From Actinomycetota bacterium (GTDB lineage Bacteria; Actinomycetota; Acidimicrobiia; IMCC26256; PALSA-610): a stretch of DNA of 53,594 nt. The notes under the pieces are model-generated. The model was given only the letters and a program-made list of their open reading frames with translations. It was not told the DNA's origin and made no database searches. The position numbers and the translations under genes are program-made. Position 1 is the stretch's first letter; each line of letters opens with the position of its first letter. Location: NCBI GenBank assembly GCA_003134555.1, contig PLBO01000091.1:1-53594 (forward strand), read 5' to 3'. Positions 1 to 8,423 of the stretch are shown here, in pieces.

Positions 1-959
1 GCGTTGACGGTCATGTAGTCGACGATGTTCCACGCCTGGGTCGGGTGACCGGCCGCGTGGCACACGTGTACCCCGTCGATGTACCAGTCGGTGCCGGACG
101 GCTCGATGTCGGTGCCGTAGACGTGCATCCCGGTCGTGGGGTCGAAGCCCAGCGGGACGCCCTGGCAGCCACCGCCGCCCGAGGTGTGCGACGTCAGGTA
201 CACCCGGCCGTGGTTGTCGGAGTAGAACTCGTACGCGTCGGTCTCTTGGGCGCTGGCGTTGGTGCCGGGCGCACCCCAGGTCCAGAACGCGTCGAGGAAC
301 CCGGCCGGCGACGGGAACTGGCCCCGCTGTTCGATGTAGCCGTACGTGAACGCCTGCTTCGAACCTAACTGCCCCGACGTCCAGCCCTGACCACCCGGCG
401 CCGACTCGCGGCGCGCCTGGATCGTCAACGCACCATTCGCGAACGAGAAGTTCGCGCCGTCGGTCTTGTAGTCCAGCTCACCGTTGCCAATGTTGGAACG
501 GCCACCGTCGCAGCACTCCCATGTCCCGGTCGTGTTCCACTTCCCCCGGTCCAAACTCGAACCGTTGAACTCGTCCGCGAACGTCGCCGTCCACGAACCC
601 GGCACACCCAACGGCTCCGACGACCCCACATTCGGCACCACCGTCGTGGTCGAAGTTGTCGTCGGCTGCGTCGTGGTCACCGGCGGGATCGTCGTAGGGG
701 TCGTCGTGGTGGGGGCGCTCAGGAACGCCCGCGCACGCGTGAGCGCGAGACGCGAGGCTGTCATCTCGATACCCGCGGCCTGTGCGTGCGCGGCCGCATC
801 GGCGAGACAGCTCGGCGCATCAGCGCACGTTGATGTCGGCGCGCTCGCGCTCCATGCCGGGACTGCGACGAACGCCACGAACGCCACGAGGAGCACGGTC
901 GCGGTCGCCGCGACCCGTTGAACGGTGTGTTGCAGGTTCCGTAATTCGAAAGCTGTCAT
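1..959 (-). CDS. Secreted glycoside hydrolase family 16 (beta-glucanase/laminarinase-like), C-terminus cut by window edge
   Basis: At least 319 codons read from ATG 957-959; the C-terminus lies beyond the left edge. An AGGGAGGGG ribosome-binding site sits just upstream of the ATG. The N-terminus has a hydrophobic signal segment (about residues 17-36), then a mature region with two Cys, then a Thr/Pro-rich linker (about 80-112) typical of secreted actinobacterial enzymes. The catalytic domain begins with FADEFNGSSLDRGKW and GNGELDY. The GH16 active-site pattern E-x-D-x-x-E appears as ETDAYEFY, so nucleophile, helper Asp and acid/base are all present. Known role of the family: hydrolysis of beta-1,3 or beta-1,3-1,4 glucans outside the cell. 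The exact substrate is not readable from the sequence. It lies 109 bp downstream of a sigma factor on the same strand. Confidence 0.88.
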   Translation of the reverse strand, partial: MTAFELRNLQHTVQRVAATATVLLVAFVAFVAVPAWSASAPTSTCADAPSCLADAAAHAQAAGIEMTASRLALTRARAFLSAPTTTTPTTIPPVTTTQPTTTSTTTVVPNVGSSEPLGVPGSWTATFADEFNGSSLDRGKWNTTGTWECCDGGRSNIGNGELDYKTDGANFSFANGALTIQARRESAPGGQGWTSGQLGSKQAFTYGYIEQRGQFPSPAGFLDAFWTWGAPGTNASAQETDAYEFYSDNHGRVYLTSHTSGGGGCQGVPLGFDPTTGMHVYGTDIEPSGTDWYIDGVHVCHAAGHPTQAWNIVDYMTVN

Positions 960-1068
960 TGGCTTCCCCTCCCTAGGGAATACGTCTTCCATGGCTCGCG
1001 CCGCGCGCGTGCGCGCGGGCGGCGGTAGAGCTGCAGTACGGACGCGGGCGTGATCCAGCGGGCGGCGT

Positions 1069-1674
1069 CTACTGACCGACGAGCACGCGCTCCAACTCGG
1101 GGCGGATCTCGAACAGGATCTGGCTCACTCGCGACTCCGAGATCCCGAGCTCGACGCCGATCTCGTCCATCTTCACACCCGCCATGCGCTGCGAGATGAT
1201 CCACCTCGTACGTTGGGGCATCTGCCTCGTCGCGTACGCGAACGCGTCAGCTGCTTCCATTTCGGCGAACGCGGGATCGCCGCGGCCGATCGCTTCCAGC
1301 CGAAGGTCGAGCACGTCGGCGTCGTTGATGCTCGACCGCCGCTCGAAGTTCTTCCCGCTCGTTCGGCCCGACCGTCTCCGCATCGCATCGATCAGACGAA
1401 ACTTCAGGTTGCGGTTCACGTACTTGAGCCAAGGCGAGGCCGGTCGGTACGTATCGGCGAGGTTCAACAGCCCGGCGAGGGCCTCGGCCTCGATCTCTTC
1501 ACGAAGACCGAAGATTCCGTGATCCCGGCAGTACGTTCCGACGATCAGCTTGGCGAGCGGGATCGCCTCTTCGACGAGCTCGTTTCGGTGAGCGATGTGT
1601 GCGGCGTTCTGAGCCGCAGTCTCGGCCGGGGTCGGAATTGCGTCGGCGAACTTCGGATTGACTACGAGCGTCAT
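1069..1674 (-). CDS. Small sigma-70 family RNA polymerase sigma factor
   Basis: 201 residues, ATG at 1672-1674. The central part (about residues 35-95) looks like sigma region 2, with the segment YVNRNLKFRLIDAMRRRSGR matching region 2.3-2.4 of FliA/WhiG/SigB-type factors. The C-terminal 50 residues hold a region 4 helix-turn-helix ending in MDEIGVELGISESRVSQIL, which would read the -35 element. No region 1.1 or ECF-type short layout is seen, so it resembles the WhiG/FliA group. No anti-sigma factor is adjacent. The nearest codirectional downstream gene is the GH16 glucanase, which it might control; that is inference only. Regulon unknown. Confidence 0.85.
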   Translation of the reverse strand: MTLVVNPKFADAIPTPAETAAQNAAHIAHRNELVEEAIPLAKLIVGTYCRDHGIFGLREEIEAEALAGLLNLADTYRPASPWLKYVNRNLKFRLIDAMRRRSGRTSGKNFERRSSINDADVLDLRLEAIGRGDPAFAEMEAADAFAYATRQMPQRTRWIISQRMAGVKMDEIGVELGISESRVSQILFEIRPELERVLVGQ

Positions 1675-1758
1675 GACAACGAGACCTTCGGAGCGATTCG
1701 GGTACTCGCGCGGTGCGAGGCCGTCTCACCACCGTCGTCGGACCGGTGTTACGAGTCC

Positions 1759-1774
1759 GTGACCTGCACGTCAC
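1759..1774. promoter_or_regulatory. Imperfect palindrome upstream of the sigma-factor gene
   Basis: GTGACCTGCACGTCAC is symmetric at 14 of 16 positions and lies about 85 bp upstream of the sigma-factor ATG, in the 174-bp gap 1675-1848 that otherwise shows nothing. The GTGA/TCAC arms recall CRP/GlxR sites, but the spacer is 8 instead of 6 bases, so the binding protein is unknown. Could be chance. Confidence 0.25.
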
Positions 1775-1848
1775 AACCGACGCATTCGGGGGCGCGGGCC
1801 AGTCACCGGGCCGAAGAGCGCGCGCAGACTTCGCGAATACGCCGAGAC

Positions 1849-2184
1849 TCAGACGTACTTGTTGCAGGCGAGGCGCTTCTCGACGACCACCCTGCCGTTG
1901 ACCGTGTAGCGCACGACGACCTGTTGGGCCGGGCGCACGATCGGCTTCAGAACCGAGGGCGGCTCACACGCCGCTTTGAGCCGGTTGATCGACAGCCTCT
2001 GCGAACCCGGTCCGGCCGTGGCCGTCAAGACCTTCGTCGCGACCCCGGCCGCCCGGGCCGTCATGTCGACCGTCACCGTCGGATCGGGCTTGCGCAAGGG
2101 CGATCCGGTGTACTGCGGACGGAACGAAACCGGGAGCAGCGCCCAGAGGTAGAGCACGCCCGGGAGCATCACGGCGTAGCGCAT
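1849..2184 (-). CDS. Hypothetical membrane-anchored or secreted protein
   Basis: 111 residues from ATG 2182-2184; an upstream GTG at 2239-2241 would add 19 residues. I prefer the inner ATG because the N-terminal hydrophobic stretch (VMLPGVLYLWALLPVSF) then starts immediately, as in a signal anchor. The rest is an extracytoplasmic-looking domain with two Cys and Val/Thr-rich strands, ending in RLACNKYV. No family recognised. Third codon positions are mostly G or C, which supports real coding. It is divergent from the small membrane protein at 2277 with about 92 bp between starts. Confidence 0.55.
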   Translation of the reverse strand: MRYAVMLPGVLYLWALLPVSFRPQYTGSPLRKPDPTVTVDMTARAAGVATKVLTATAGPGSQRLSINRLKAACEPPSVLKPIVRPAQQVVVRYTVNGRVVVEKRLACNKYV

Positions 2185-2276
2185 GACCCGCTTCACGAGG
2201 ATCAGTGTTCCATCCGACGGGCCCCAGTTGGTGGCAAACACGTTTTCGCGGGGCCACGTATCTACAGTTGGCGAGG

Positions 2277-2639
2277 ATGAGGGGGTACGAAGGACGCCGG
2301 GCCGCGACCGGTATCGGCGCGCTCACTCGCAAGGATCGCTACCGAGAGGCGGCACTGACCCAGAGGATCGACGACGCCTACCGCAGCCTGGCGGTGACCT
2401 CGTCCACCCGCGCCCGGCGCCGCCATCTCCGTACGGCCCGGCGCCACGAACGCGCGCTCGTCGCCCAACGCCGCCGACCGCAGAGCTTGCTCAGCGCGCT
2501 CGCGCTCGCGCTGCTCGGCCTTCTCTTCGTGATCGCGGTCAATCGCGCGCCGATCACGCTCGCGCTGATCGTCGCTGCACTCCTCTTCGTCGACCTACGC
2601 GTGCTGCGATGGCGGCGTCGTACGCTGCGACGTTCGTAG
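2277..2639 (+). CDS. Small basic membrane protein of unknown function
   Basis: 120 residues from ATG 2277 (an in-frame ATG at 2205 is less likely because it overlaps the divergent gene). The first 75 residues are Arg-rich (about one residue in five is Arg or Lys) and predicted cytoplasmic. Then come two closely spaced hydrophobic segments (LLSALALALLGLLFVIAV and ITLALIVAALLFVDL) and a short RRRR tail. The layout is a hairpin membrane anchor. No family recognised. The 3' end overlaps the convergent whiB gene by 45 bases. Confidence 0.5.
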   Translation: MRGYEGRRAATGIGALTRKDRYREAALTQRIDDAYRSLAVTSSTRARRRHLRTARRHERALVAQRRRPQSLLSALALALLGLLFVIAVNRAPITLALIVAALLFVDLRVLRWRRRTLRRS

Positions 2640-2936
2640 ACCCGAGCGCGGCTCCACGCGATGACGCTCACGACGAAGGGAGCGCCGCTCCCGTTCGCTG
2701 AGACCGCCCCACACCCCGTGCGCGACCTTCAATCTCAGCGCGAACTCCAGGCACTCGTTCTTGACCGGGCACACCGTGCAAACGGCCTTCGCGTCGCGCA
2801 ACGACTCGCCGCGCGCGGGGAAGAAGTCGACCTCGCCCGCGTACTGCGCGCACTCGGCGAACTGCTGCCACCCGGAAGTGAGATCGCTCTCGGTCACGGC
2901 GGTCTCGGTCAGGGTGGGCTCGAAGCGTGATGGCAT
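2595..2936 (-). CDS. WhiB-family [4Fe-4S] transcriptional regulator (copy 1)
   Basis: 113 residues from ATG 2934-2936. It carries the family signature: an N-terminal Cys (ECAQYAG), then CTVCPVKNEC supplying the other three cluster ligands, then the G-V-W-G-G turn (HGVWGGLSERERRSL) and a basic C-terminal tail. WhiB proteins bind a redox-sensitive Fe-S cluster and act with the primary sigma factor. The family is confined to Actinobacteria and their phages, which fixes the host phylum. No good ribosome-binding site is seen before the ATG. Divergent from the second whiB gene across 167 bp. Confidence 0.92.
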   Translation of the reverse strand: MPSRFEPTLTETAVTESDLTSGWQQFAECAQYAGEVDFFPARGESLRDAKAVCTVCPVKNECLEFALRLKVAHGVWGGLSERERRSLRRERHRVEPRSGLRTSQRTTPPSQHA

Positions 2937-3103
2937 GCGGCCGATTGTCCGTCGCGCAGGCTGTGGGAAAAAAGGGGACAACCGTGTGACTTGCTTGTTG
3001 ATAAGCACGCCCGAAGTCCACAGACACCTGCTACCAGGCCCGATCCCGGCCTGCACATTTTCCTCACCTCGTTCACAGGCGACTTTCATCGTCGCCGTCG
3101 ATA

Positions 3104-3490
3104 ATGGCTGCCAGGTCTCGGATCTCGGTCGGTTCTCTCGCACCCCGCCCCGCAGGGGGCCGGCCGGGACCGAGCGCCCATCTCCCACCGACCGCTAGGG
3201 CGGCCTCGCCGGTCGTCGACAGGTTGCGCAACGTGCATCAGGTTCCCGACGAATACGCGTGGATGCTGCAGGGAGAGTGCCGAGGCGCGGACACGCGGGC
3301 CTTCTTTCCCTCCAACGGCCTCGGAGTCGAAGCCGCGCAACGCATCTGCCGAGGCTGTCCCGTGCAGAACGAGTGCCTCGAGTACGCGCTGTTGAACCGC
3401 ATCGATCAAGGCGTGTGGGGCGGCGCGTCCGAGCGCGAACGACGCCGCATCCTGCGGCAGCGGCGTCGGGCGGGCGCGCTTCCGGGCTGA
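3104..3490 (+). CDS. WhiB-family [4Fe-4S] transcriptional regulator (copy 2)
   Basis: 128 residues from ATG 3104 at most. Ligand Cys lie in GECRGADTRAFFPS and ICRGCPVQNEC, followed by QGVWGGASERERRRIL and an Arg-rich DNA-binding tail. The FFPSNG stretch resembles the WhiB2/WhmD-type subgroup, but subgroup assignment is uncertain. A GATAAT hexamer at 3100-3105 overlaps the first ATG. If it is the -10 box, translation must start further downstream (for example at GTG 3231, giving an 86-residue protein). The first 40 residues have no family match, consistent with a later start. Confidence 0.9.
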   Translation: MAARSRISVGSLAPRPAGGRPGPSAHLPPTARAASPVVDRLRNVHQVPDEYAWMLQGECRGADTRAFFPSNGLGVEAAQRICRGCPVQNECLEYALLNRIDQGVWGGASERERRRILRQRRRAGALPG

Positions 3491-3521
3491 AGCCTCGTCG
3501 CTTCGGCGCCTCCGGAGCGGC

Positions 3522-6500
3522 TCAGCTGACGGCGTCGGCCTGGGCCAGGACCCGCCCGTATCCGCCGCGCTGCGCGACCGCGCGGGCCTCTCGCACGAGC
3601 CGCTCGATCTCGCGCTCGTCGGCGGCACGGCCCCCGGCGCGCAACACCGTCGCGGCACACACCATGGCCTGCGCGACCCAATACGGAGCGTCGATGCGCG
3701 CCGCGGTCGACGTCGCCTCCGCGAAATGCTCGAGCGCGTCTTCTCGGCGACCGCAGGCCGCGTCGACCAGACCGAGCCAATGGTGGCCCGCACCCAGCAC
3801 TGCGCCGCCGGTGCCGAACACGACGACGTGATCGGCACACGGTTCGAGGAACTCGCCGAGGAGCTCCAAGAGGTGATGATCCTCGGCCGCGGCCGCGACT
3901 CCCGAGAACAGGGCCACCGCCGCGAGCCAGAACACGTCGCGGGGAAGCCCGGATCCGTCGGGACCGAGAGTGTCGTTGGCGATGGCCGATGCGCGCTCGG
4001 TCTGCCCGACCTCGGCACAGGCGGCCGCGACCAGCGCGGCACCGGCCCGGAAGACGGATCCCGCACCTCCGACCTGGCGGAGGTTGGCGAGCTCCTCCGC
4101 GAGGCGGCCCTGCTGGAAGCGCACGACGAACCGCTGCAGGAGATGCGCGCCGATCGAGCTCTGCTCGAGCTCGCGCCCTCGCAACGCGGCACCGCGTGCG
4201 AGCTGCTCCGCGGCGACGAGATCGCCGCGGCGTGTCGCTTGCGTCGCACGCAACGCGGCGGCCCAGTAGATATCGCGCGGACTGCCGAACTCGGTCGCCG
4301 ACCGCTCGTATTCGTCGAGGCTGGCGTCGAACTCGACCATCAGGGCGTTCTCGACGAGATCCGACAGCAGCGATCTATGAATGAGCAGCCGCAGCTCGCG
4401 CGGTCCCCCTTCGCGCGCCAAGAGCTGCCACGCGTCCGACGCCACCTCCAACCTTTCGCGTCGCGCCTGCGGTTGGTGCGTATACCAACGGTGGAGCGCG
4501 AGCTGCGCGGTGGCCCGCGCGCCGGGATCGTCGACGACCCGTGCGAGCGCGACGGCGTCGCGCGCGAGATCGCCTTCGCGATCGGGGTCGGTGTAGTACA
4601 GGTCGGACGCGATCCCGTTCAGGATCTGCACCCGGCGGACGAGATCCTCGTCTCCAATGCCCAAGAGCGCTTCTTCGAGCAACGGCAGCGCGGCGGGTTG
4701 GAACTCGGCACCGGAGCTCCACGGACCGTCGGCCGCGAGCGCCACGTCGGCGAGCAGGGCCGCGTCGCGCTCGCCCCGCGCAAACTCCGCGGCCGCGAGG
4801 TACGGCGCGCGGGCCAGCTCGAGCCGGCCGTCGTTCGCGTACGCGCGCCCGAGCGCGAGCAGCATCCTTCCGCGGCCGGGGTACACCGTCGACCGGTCCG
4901 CACGGAGCCGCAGCGCCTGCTCGTACCAGCGCGCCGCCTCGGCGAACGCGAAGCGCGCCGCGGCATCATCACCCGCGCGAGCGGCGTACTCGGCGGCCTT
5001 CTCCGCCAAACCGAGCGGCGCGGCCTCACCGAAGTGCCGCGCGAGGTCGACGCACCGGCGCGGCGTCATCGCCTCCGACTGCTCGAGGGCCTCGCCGGCC
5101 CGTCGATGCAACAGTATTCGCCGATCCGGCGCGATCGCGGCGTACACCGCGTTGCGCGTCAGCATGTGGGGGAAGAGATACCGCTCGACGTCGTCGAAGT
5201 CCTCGACGAGGAGCCGCGCGGCAAGGCTCTCCTCGAGCGCGTGGAACACGGCCGCGCTCGGGATCCGGCACATGCTCGCGAGCAGGTCGACGGAAACCTC
5301 CCCGCCGAGCACCGACGCGGCGTCGAGAACTTCCCGCGCTCGGTCGGTGAGGCGATCGAGTCGTCGATCGACCAGCGCGCGAACACCGGCCGGCGCGATC
5401 GTCGCCAGCGTCCGGGCCAGGTCGCCCTCGACGTCGGACTTCGCCGGCTCTTCGTCGAGCTCCCTCAGCAGCTCGCGCAGGAAATAGGGGTTCCCGCCCG
5501 TGATGCCCTGCAACGTGCCCGAAGCATCGATGATCATGGGCATCGTCTCGGGCAGCGCGGCCGAGCGAATCAGCGCGCGGACCTCGTGGTCGCCGAACCC
5601 GTCGAGACGCAGGGTCGTGGTGCTGGCCCGCGGCGCGAGGTGCTCGATGAACTCGGCGCGCTCGCCGATGAACTCGTCGTCGCGGAGCGTGGCGACGACC
5701 AGCAGGTGATCGAGTCGCGGATGTCGCTGCAGATATCGGAGCAGCGCGAGCGTCGGACGGTCGGCCCAATGGATGTCTTCGACGACGAGCACGATCGGCG
5801 TCTCGGCCAGGCGTTCGAGCGTCGTGGCGATCGCGTCGAACAGCCGGAATTGCGCGCCGGGCGCGTTGGTGTCGCCGGAAACCTCGCTCGACGACTGGTA
5901 GGCCGCGAGCTCCGGCAGCACGAGCCGGAGGGCGGTCGGAAGCTCGGAACGGCTCGACTCGTCGAGTCGCTTCACCAGCACCCGCAAGATCTCCGCGACG
6001 GGTTGATAGTCGCCGGCCGGATCGGGGTCGCAGTAGCCGAACAGCGGCACCGCGCCCTGGCACCGAAGGCGCTCGCAGTATTCCTCGACGAGGGTCGTCT
6101 TGCCGATCCCGGGTGGTCCGACCACGAGCGCCGAGCGGCGTTGCCCGTCGCGCGCCTCGTCGTAGAGCTCGACGAGGCGTCGGAGCTCGTCGCGGCGGCC
6201 GATGAACCGAACGCTCGACCACCCCCGTTGTGGCATCGCATGCGACATCGAGTGCGGCGCGACGAAATCGAGCGTCGAACGCTGCAACAACACGTCCTCT
6301 TCGAGACGCCGCAGGAGCGCGGACGGCGCGATCCCGAGATCGTCGTCGAGCCGGCGGGCCAGATCGGCGTACGCGCGCAACGCATCGCCCTGGCGACCGC
6401 TCCGGTAGAGCGCGCGCATGAGACTCTCCGTGAGCCGTTCGCGCAGCGGATGTTCCTTGATCGCCGCGGTCAGCGAATCGATGACGAGTGAGTGATCACC

Positions 6501-7028
6501 CAAGGAGAGCCGGACGTCGGCCAGCTGCTCGATGGCCACGATGCGCAGCTCCTCGAGCCGCGCGATCTCGGCGCGGGACGCGCTGAGATCGCGCGCGTCG
6601 GCCAGCGCGGCGCCGCGCCACAGGTCGAGGGCCTCGGTGAGACGGGGAACGGCGGCCCCGGGATCGCCGTGCGCGTCCGCCTCGCGCGCCAATACGAGGA
6701 GCCGTTCGAAGCGCTGGACGTCGAGCTCGTCGGGCTCGACCCGGAGCACGTAGCCGTGCGGACCCGCGGGCAACCGGCCGTTCGGGGCACTCGGGTTGCG
6801 ATCGAGCTCGAGCACCTGGCGGAGCCGGCCGATGTGCACTCGCAACGCGGTCGGCGCGCTCGGCGGCGGATCTCCCTCCCAGAGCTCCTCGATCAGCTCC
6901 TCCGAGGGCACCGAACGATTCGGGCGCATGGCCAGGAGCACGAGCAGCTGGCGCGGCTTGGCCCCGCGGAGCGAGACCGGCGACCCGTCATGGCGGATCT
7001 CGGTCGGACCGAGGATTCGAAGCTCCAC
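3522..7028 (-). CDS. SARP/BTAD-type transcriptional regulator with AAA ATPase and TPR-like C-terminus
   Basis: 1168 residues. Residues 1-95 form an OmpR-type winged-helix DNA-binding domain (starts MELRILGPTEI; ALRVHIGRLRQVLE). About 96-245 is the bacterial transcriptional activation domain (ELDVQRFERL, ALRAYADLARRLDDDLG). A STAND-type ATPase follows: Walker A GPPGIGKT (304-311) and Walker B IVLVVEDIHWAD. The C-terminal half is Ala/Leu/Arg-rich with helical TPR-like repeats. Such regulators activate secondary metabolism or stress genes in actinobacteria, with ATPase and TPR parts as signal input. It stands alone on its strand. Direct CCGTTT repeats lie about 80 bp upstream of its start. Target genes unknown. 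Confidence 0.92.
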   Translation of the reverse strand: MELRILGPTEIRHDGSPVSLRGAKPRQLLVLLAMRPNRSVPSEELIEELWEGDPPPSAPTALRVHIGRLRQVLELDRNPSAPNGRLPAGPHGYVLRVEPDELDVQRFERLLVLAREADAHGDPGAAVPRLTEALDLWRGAALADARDLSASRAEIARLEELRIVAIEQLADVRLSLGDHSLVIDSLTAAIKEHPLRERLTESLMRALYRSGRQGDALRAYADLARRLDDDLGIAPSALLRRLEEDVLLQRSTLDFVAPHSMSHAMPQRGWSSVRFIGRRDELRRLVELYDEARDGQRRSALVVGPPGIGKTTLVEEYCERLRCQGAVPLFGYCDPDPAGDYQPVAEILRVLVKRLDESSRSELPTALRLVLPELAAYQSSSEVSGDTNAPGAQFRLFDAIATTLERLAETPIVLVVEDIHWADRPTLALLRYLQRHPRLDHLLVVATLRDDEFIGERAEFIEHLAPRASTTTLRLDGFGDHEVRALIRSAALPETMPMIIDASGTLQGITGGNPYFLRELLRELDEEPAKSDVEGDLARTLATIAPAGVRALVDRRLDRLTDRAREVLDAASVLGGEVSVDLLASMCRIPSAAVFHALEESLAARLLVEDFDDVERYLFPHMLTRNAVYAAIAPDRRILLHRRAGEALEQSEAMTPRRCVDLARHFGEAAPLGLAEKAAEYAARAGDDAAARFAFAEAARWYEQALRLRADRSTVYPGRGRMLLALGRAYANDGRLELARAPYLAAAEFARGERDAALLADVALAADGPWSSGAEFQPAALPLLEEALLGIGDEDLVRRVQILNGIASDLYYTDPDREGDLARDAVALARVVDDPGARATAQLALHRWYTHQPQARRERLEVASDAWQLLAREGGPRELRLLIHRSLLSDLVENALMVEFDASLDEYERSATEFGSPRDIYWAAALRATQATRRGDLVAAEQLARGAALRGRELEQSSIGAHLLQRFVVRFQQGRLAEELANLRQVGGAGSVFRAGAALVAAACAEVGQTERASAIANDTLGPDGSGLPRDVFWLAAVALFSGVAAAAEDHHLLELLGEFLEPCADHVVVFGTGGAVLGAGHHWLGLVDAACGRREDALEHFAEATSTAARIDAPYWVAQAMVCAATVLRAGGRAADEREIERLVREARAVAQRGGYGRVLAQADAVS

Positions 7029-7103
7029 AGGCGACCCCGCGCGTCAGAACCGGAGCCGACCGTACACCGTTGCGCGGCGGCGACGCGGGTGCGATGGACT
7101 CGT

Positions 7104-7121
7104 CCGTTTTACGCACCGTTT
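7104..7121. promoter_or_regulatory. CCGTTT direct repeats between SARP regulator and gene 7204
   Basis: CCGTTT occurs at 7104-7109 and again at 7116-7121, a 12-base periodicity, in the 175-bp divergent gap 7029-7203. SARP proteins are known to bind heptameric direct repeats about 11 bp apart, so this might be an autoregulatory site. The match is short and could be chance. Confidence 0.25.
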
Positions 7122-7203
7122 ACGGCTCTCCCGTAGGAATCAGCGCAGGACAAGGTCGTAACACCGGGGCCGACACGCCCCGAATGATTCACCGAGGAGG
7201 AAC

Positions 7204-7599
7204 ATGTCGCCGGATCCATCCAGTGGTACTCCCCAACCCATGCTTCCCAGCAACTCGCTCGTCATGGCCGCGAACAACGCGCTCGCGAGGCCCGACTTTC
7301 GCGACAGCGTCCGGAAGATGCACGCCGAGGGCTACCCGCTCGTCAAGATGGTCGAGGCTCTGGGCCTCGAGGACGAGATGACCAAGCGGATCCGCCAGAT
7401 CCTCGAAGCGCTGCCCGCCGACGTCATCGAGGGAATCCGCAAGGCGACCATCGAGATGCTCGACTCGAAGGACTACGTGATGCCGCTCGATTGCACCGTG
7501 ACCGACGCCGAGCTCGACGAGGGCATCCCGGTCGAGGTCGAGGTGCTTCCCGAGATGGGCAAGGACACGATTCACGTCCGGCCGCTGTTGTCGAGCTGA
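7204..7599 (+). CDS. Conserved-looking small acidic protein of unknown function
   Basis: 131 residues from ATG 7204, preceded by GAGGAGG at 7194-7200, one of the best Shine-Dalgarno sequences in the window although only 3 bases from the ATG. The protein is soluble and mostly helical (MAANNALARPDFRDSVRKMH, VVEAL-like and IRQILEALPADVIEGIRKA segments), ending in a short beta-like part (VEVEVLPEMGKDTIHV). No signal peptide, membrane segment or known motif. It lies 35 bases ahead of the response regulator at 7635 and may be cotranscribed with it. Function unknown. Confidence 0.7.
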   Translation: MSPDPSSGTPQPMLPSNSLVMAANNALARPDFRDSVRKMHAEGYPLVKMVEALGLEDEMTKRIRQILEALPADVIEGIRKATIEMLDSKDYVMPLDCTVTDAELDEGIPVEVEVLPEMGKDTIHVRPLLSS

Positions 7600-7634
7600 C
7601 GACCGCGCCGAAGCGGCGAGACGCGACGGGAACC

Positions 7635-8309
7635 ATGGATCCCACGAACCCGATCCGGCTCTTGCTCGTCGACGACAAGCTGATCGTGCGCGAGGGCGTG
7701 CGCGCCTTCCTCGACCAACAATCGGGATTTCAAGTCATCGCCGAAGCGGCCAGCGTGGCCGAGGCGACGGCGCTCGACGTCCGCCCCGACGTCGTCGTCA
7801 CCGACGTCGTGCTCCCCGATGCTCGCGGCAGCGACGTCGTCACCGGGCTCTGGGGACGGTTCGCGCCCGCGGCGATCTTCGTGCTCACCGACGTCGACCA
7901 CGACGCGCTGTTGGAACGAATCGTGTCGGCCGGAGCAGGCGGCTACGTGCTGAAAACCGCGACGGCAGCCGAGTTCCTGTCCGGCCTACGCGCCGTCGCC
8001 CAAGGTGTGCAGTACGTGCAACCGTCGCTGCGCCACGCCCGCGAACGTCAATACGGGGCGTCGGCGACAGGAACGTCGGAGACACCCGACCAGACGATCG
8101 TCGGCTCGTTGAACGCGAAGGAGCGGGAGGTTCTGCGCTTCCTCGTCCTCGGGCACACGAACTCCGAGATCGCCGAGCTCAGCAAGGTCAGCCTGCGGAC
8201 GGTCGAGGCGCGGCGGGCCCGCATCCTGCAGAAACTCGGTGTCCACACCCGCGCCGAGCTCGTCCGGGTCGCGCATCGCATAGGCAACACCGATTTCGAG
8301 CACGTCTGA
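7635..8309 (+). CDS. NarL/FixJ-type response regulator (receiver + LuxR HTH)
   Basis: 224 residues from ATG 7635. Receiver domain 1-125: acidic pair in LLVDDK, phospho-acceptor Asp57 in VVVTDVVLPDARG, and conserved Lys in GGYVLKTATAAEF. The C-terminal LuxR-type DNA-binding domain (about 155-215) contains LNAKEREVLRFLVLGHTNSE and VSLRTVEARRARILQKLGV. It is the first of two response regulators in a run that also holds a histidine kinase (10306), so the kinase is its candidate partner. A strong GC hairpin overlaps the stop codon and may separate it from the next gene. Confidence 0.93.
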   Translation: MDPTNPIRLLLVDDKLIVREGVRAFLDQQSGFQVIAEAASVAEATALDVRPDVVVTDVVLPDARGSDVVTGLWGRFAPAAIFVLTDVDHDALLERIVSAGAGGYVLKTATAAEFLSGLRAVAQGVQYVQPSLRHARERQYGASATGTSETPDQTIVGSLNAKEREVLRFLVLGHTNSEIAELSKVSLRTVEARRARILQKLGVHTRAELVRVAHRIGNTDFEHV

Positions 8310-8333
8310 CGCCCGCCCACGTCGGCGGGCGTC
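8308..8333 (+). terminator. Perfect 10-bp hairpin after the first response regulator
   Basis: GACGCCCGCC and GGCGGGCGTC flank a 6-base loop, starting on the last bases of the stop codon. There is no following T-run, as is common in actinobacterial terminators. It may end transcription or stabilise the upstream transcript before the second response regulator 90 bp downstream. Confidence 0.55.
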
Positions 8334-8423
8334 GAGGGCGCCGCGATGTGAACTTCGTCTCATGTCCGGTCCGCGACGGGCTCAGCCGTCAAGCGCTCCG
8401 GCGGTGTTGGTCGTAGCTCTGGT

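Noticed and set aside
1759-1774. CRP/GlxR binding site
   Set aside because: GTGA and TCAC arms are present but the spacer is 8 bp instead of 6, so I list it only as an unassigned palindrome.
3726-6491. 921-codon open frame on the plus strand
   Set aside because: It lies wholly antisense to the SARP-type regulator, whose domains are clear. Its translation is Arg/Glu/Gln-rich with no motif, a usual artefact of high-GC coding DNA.
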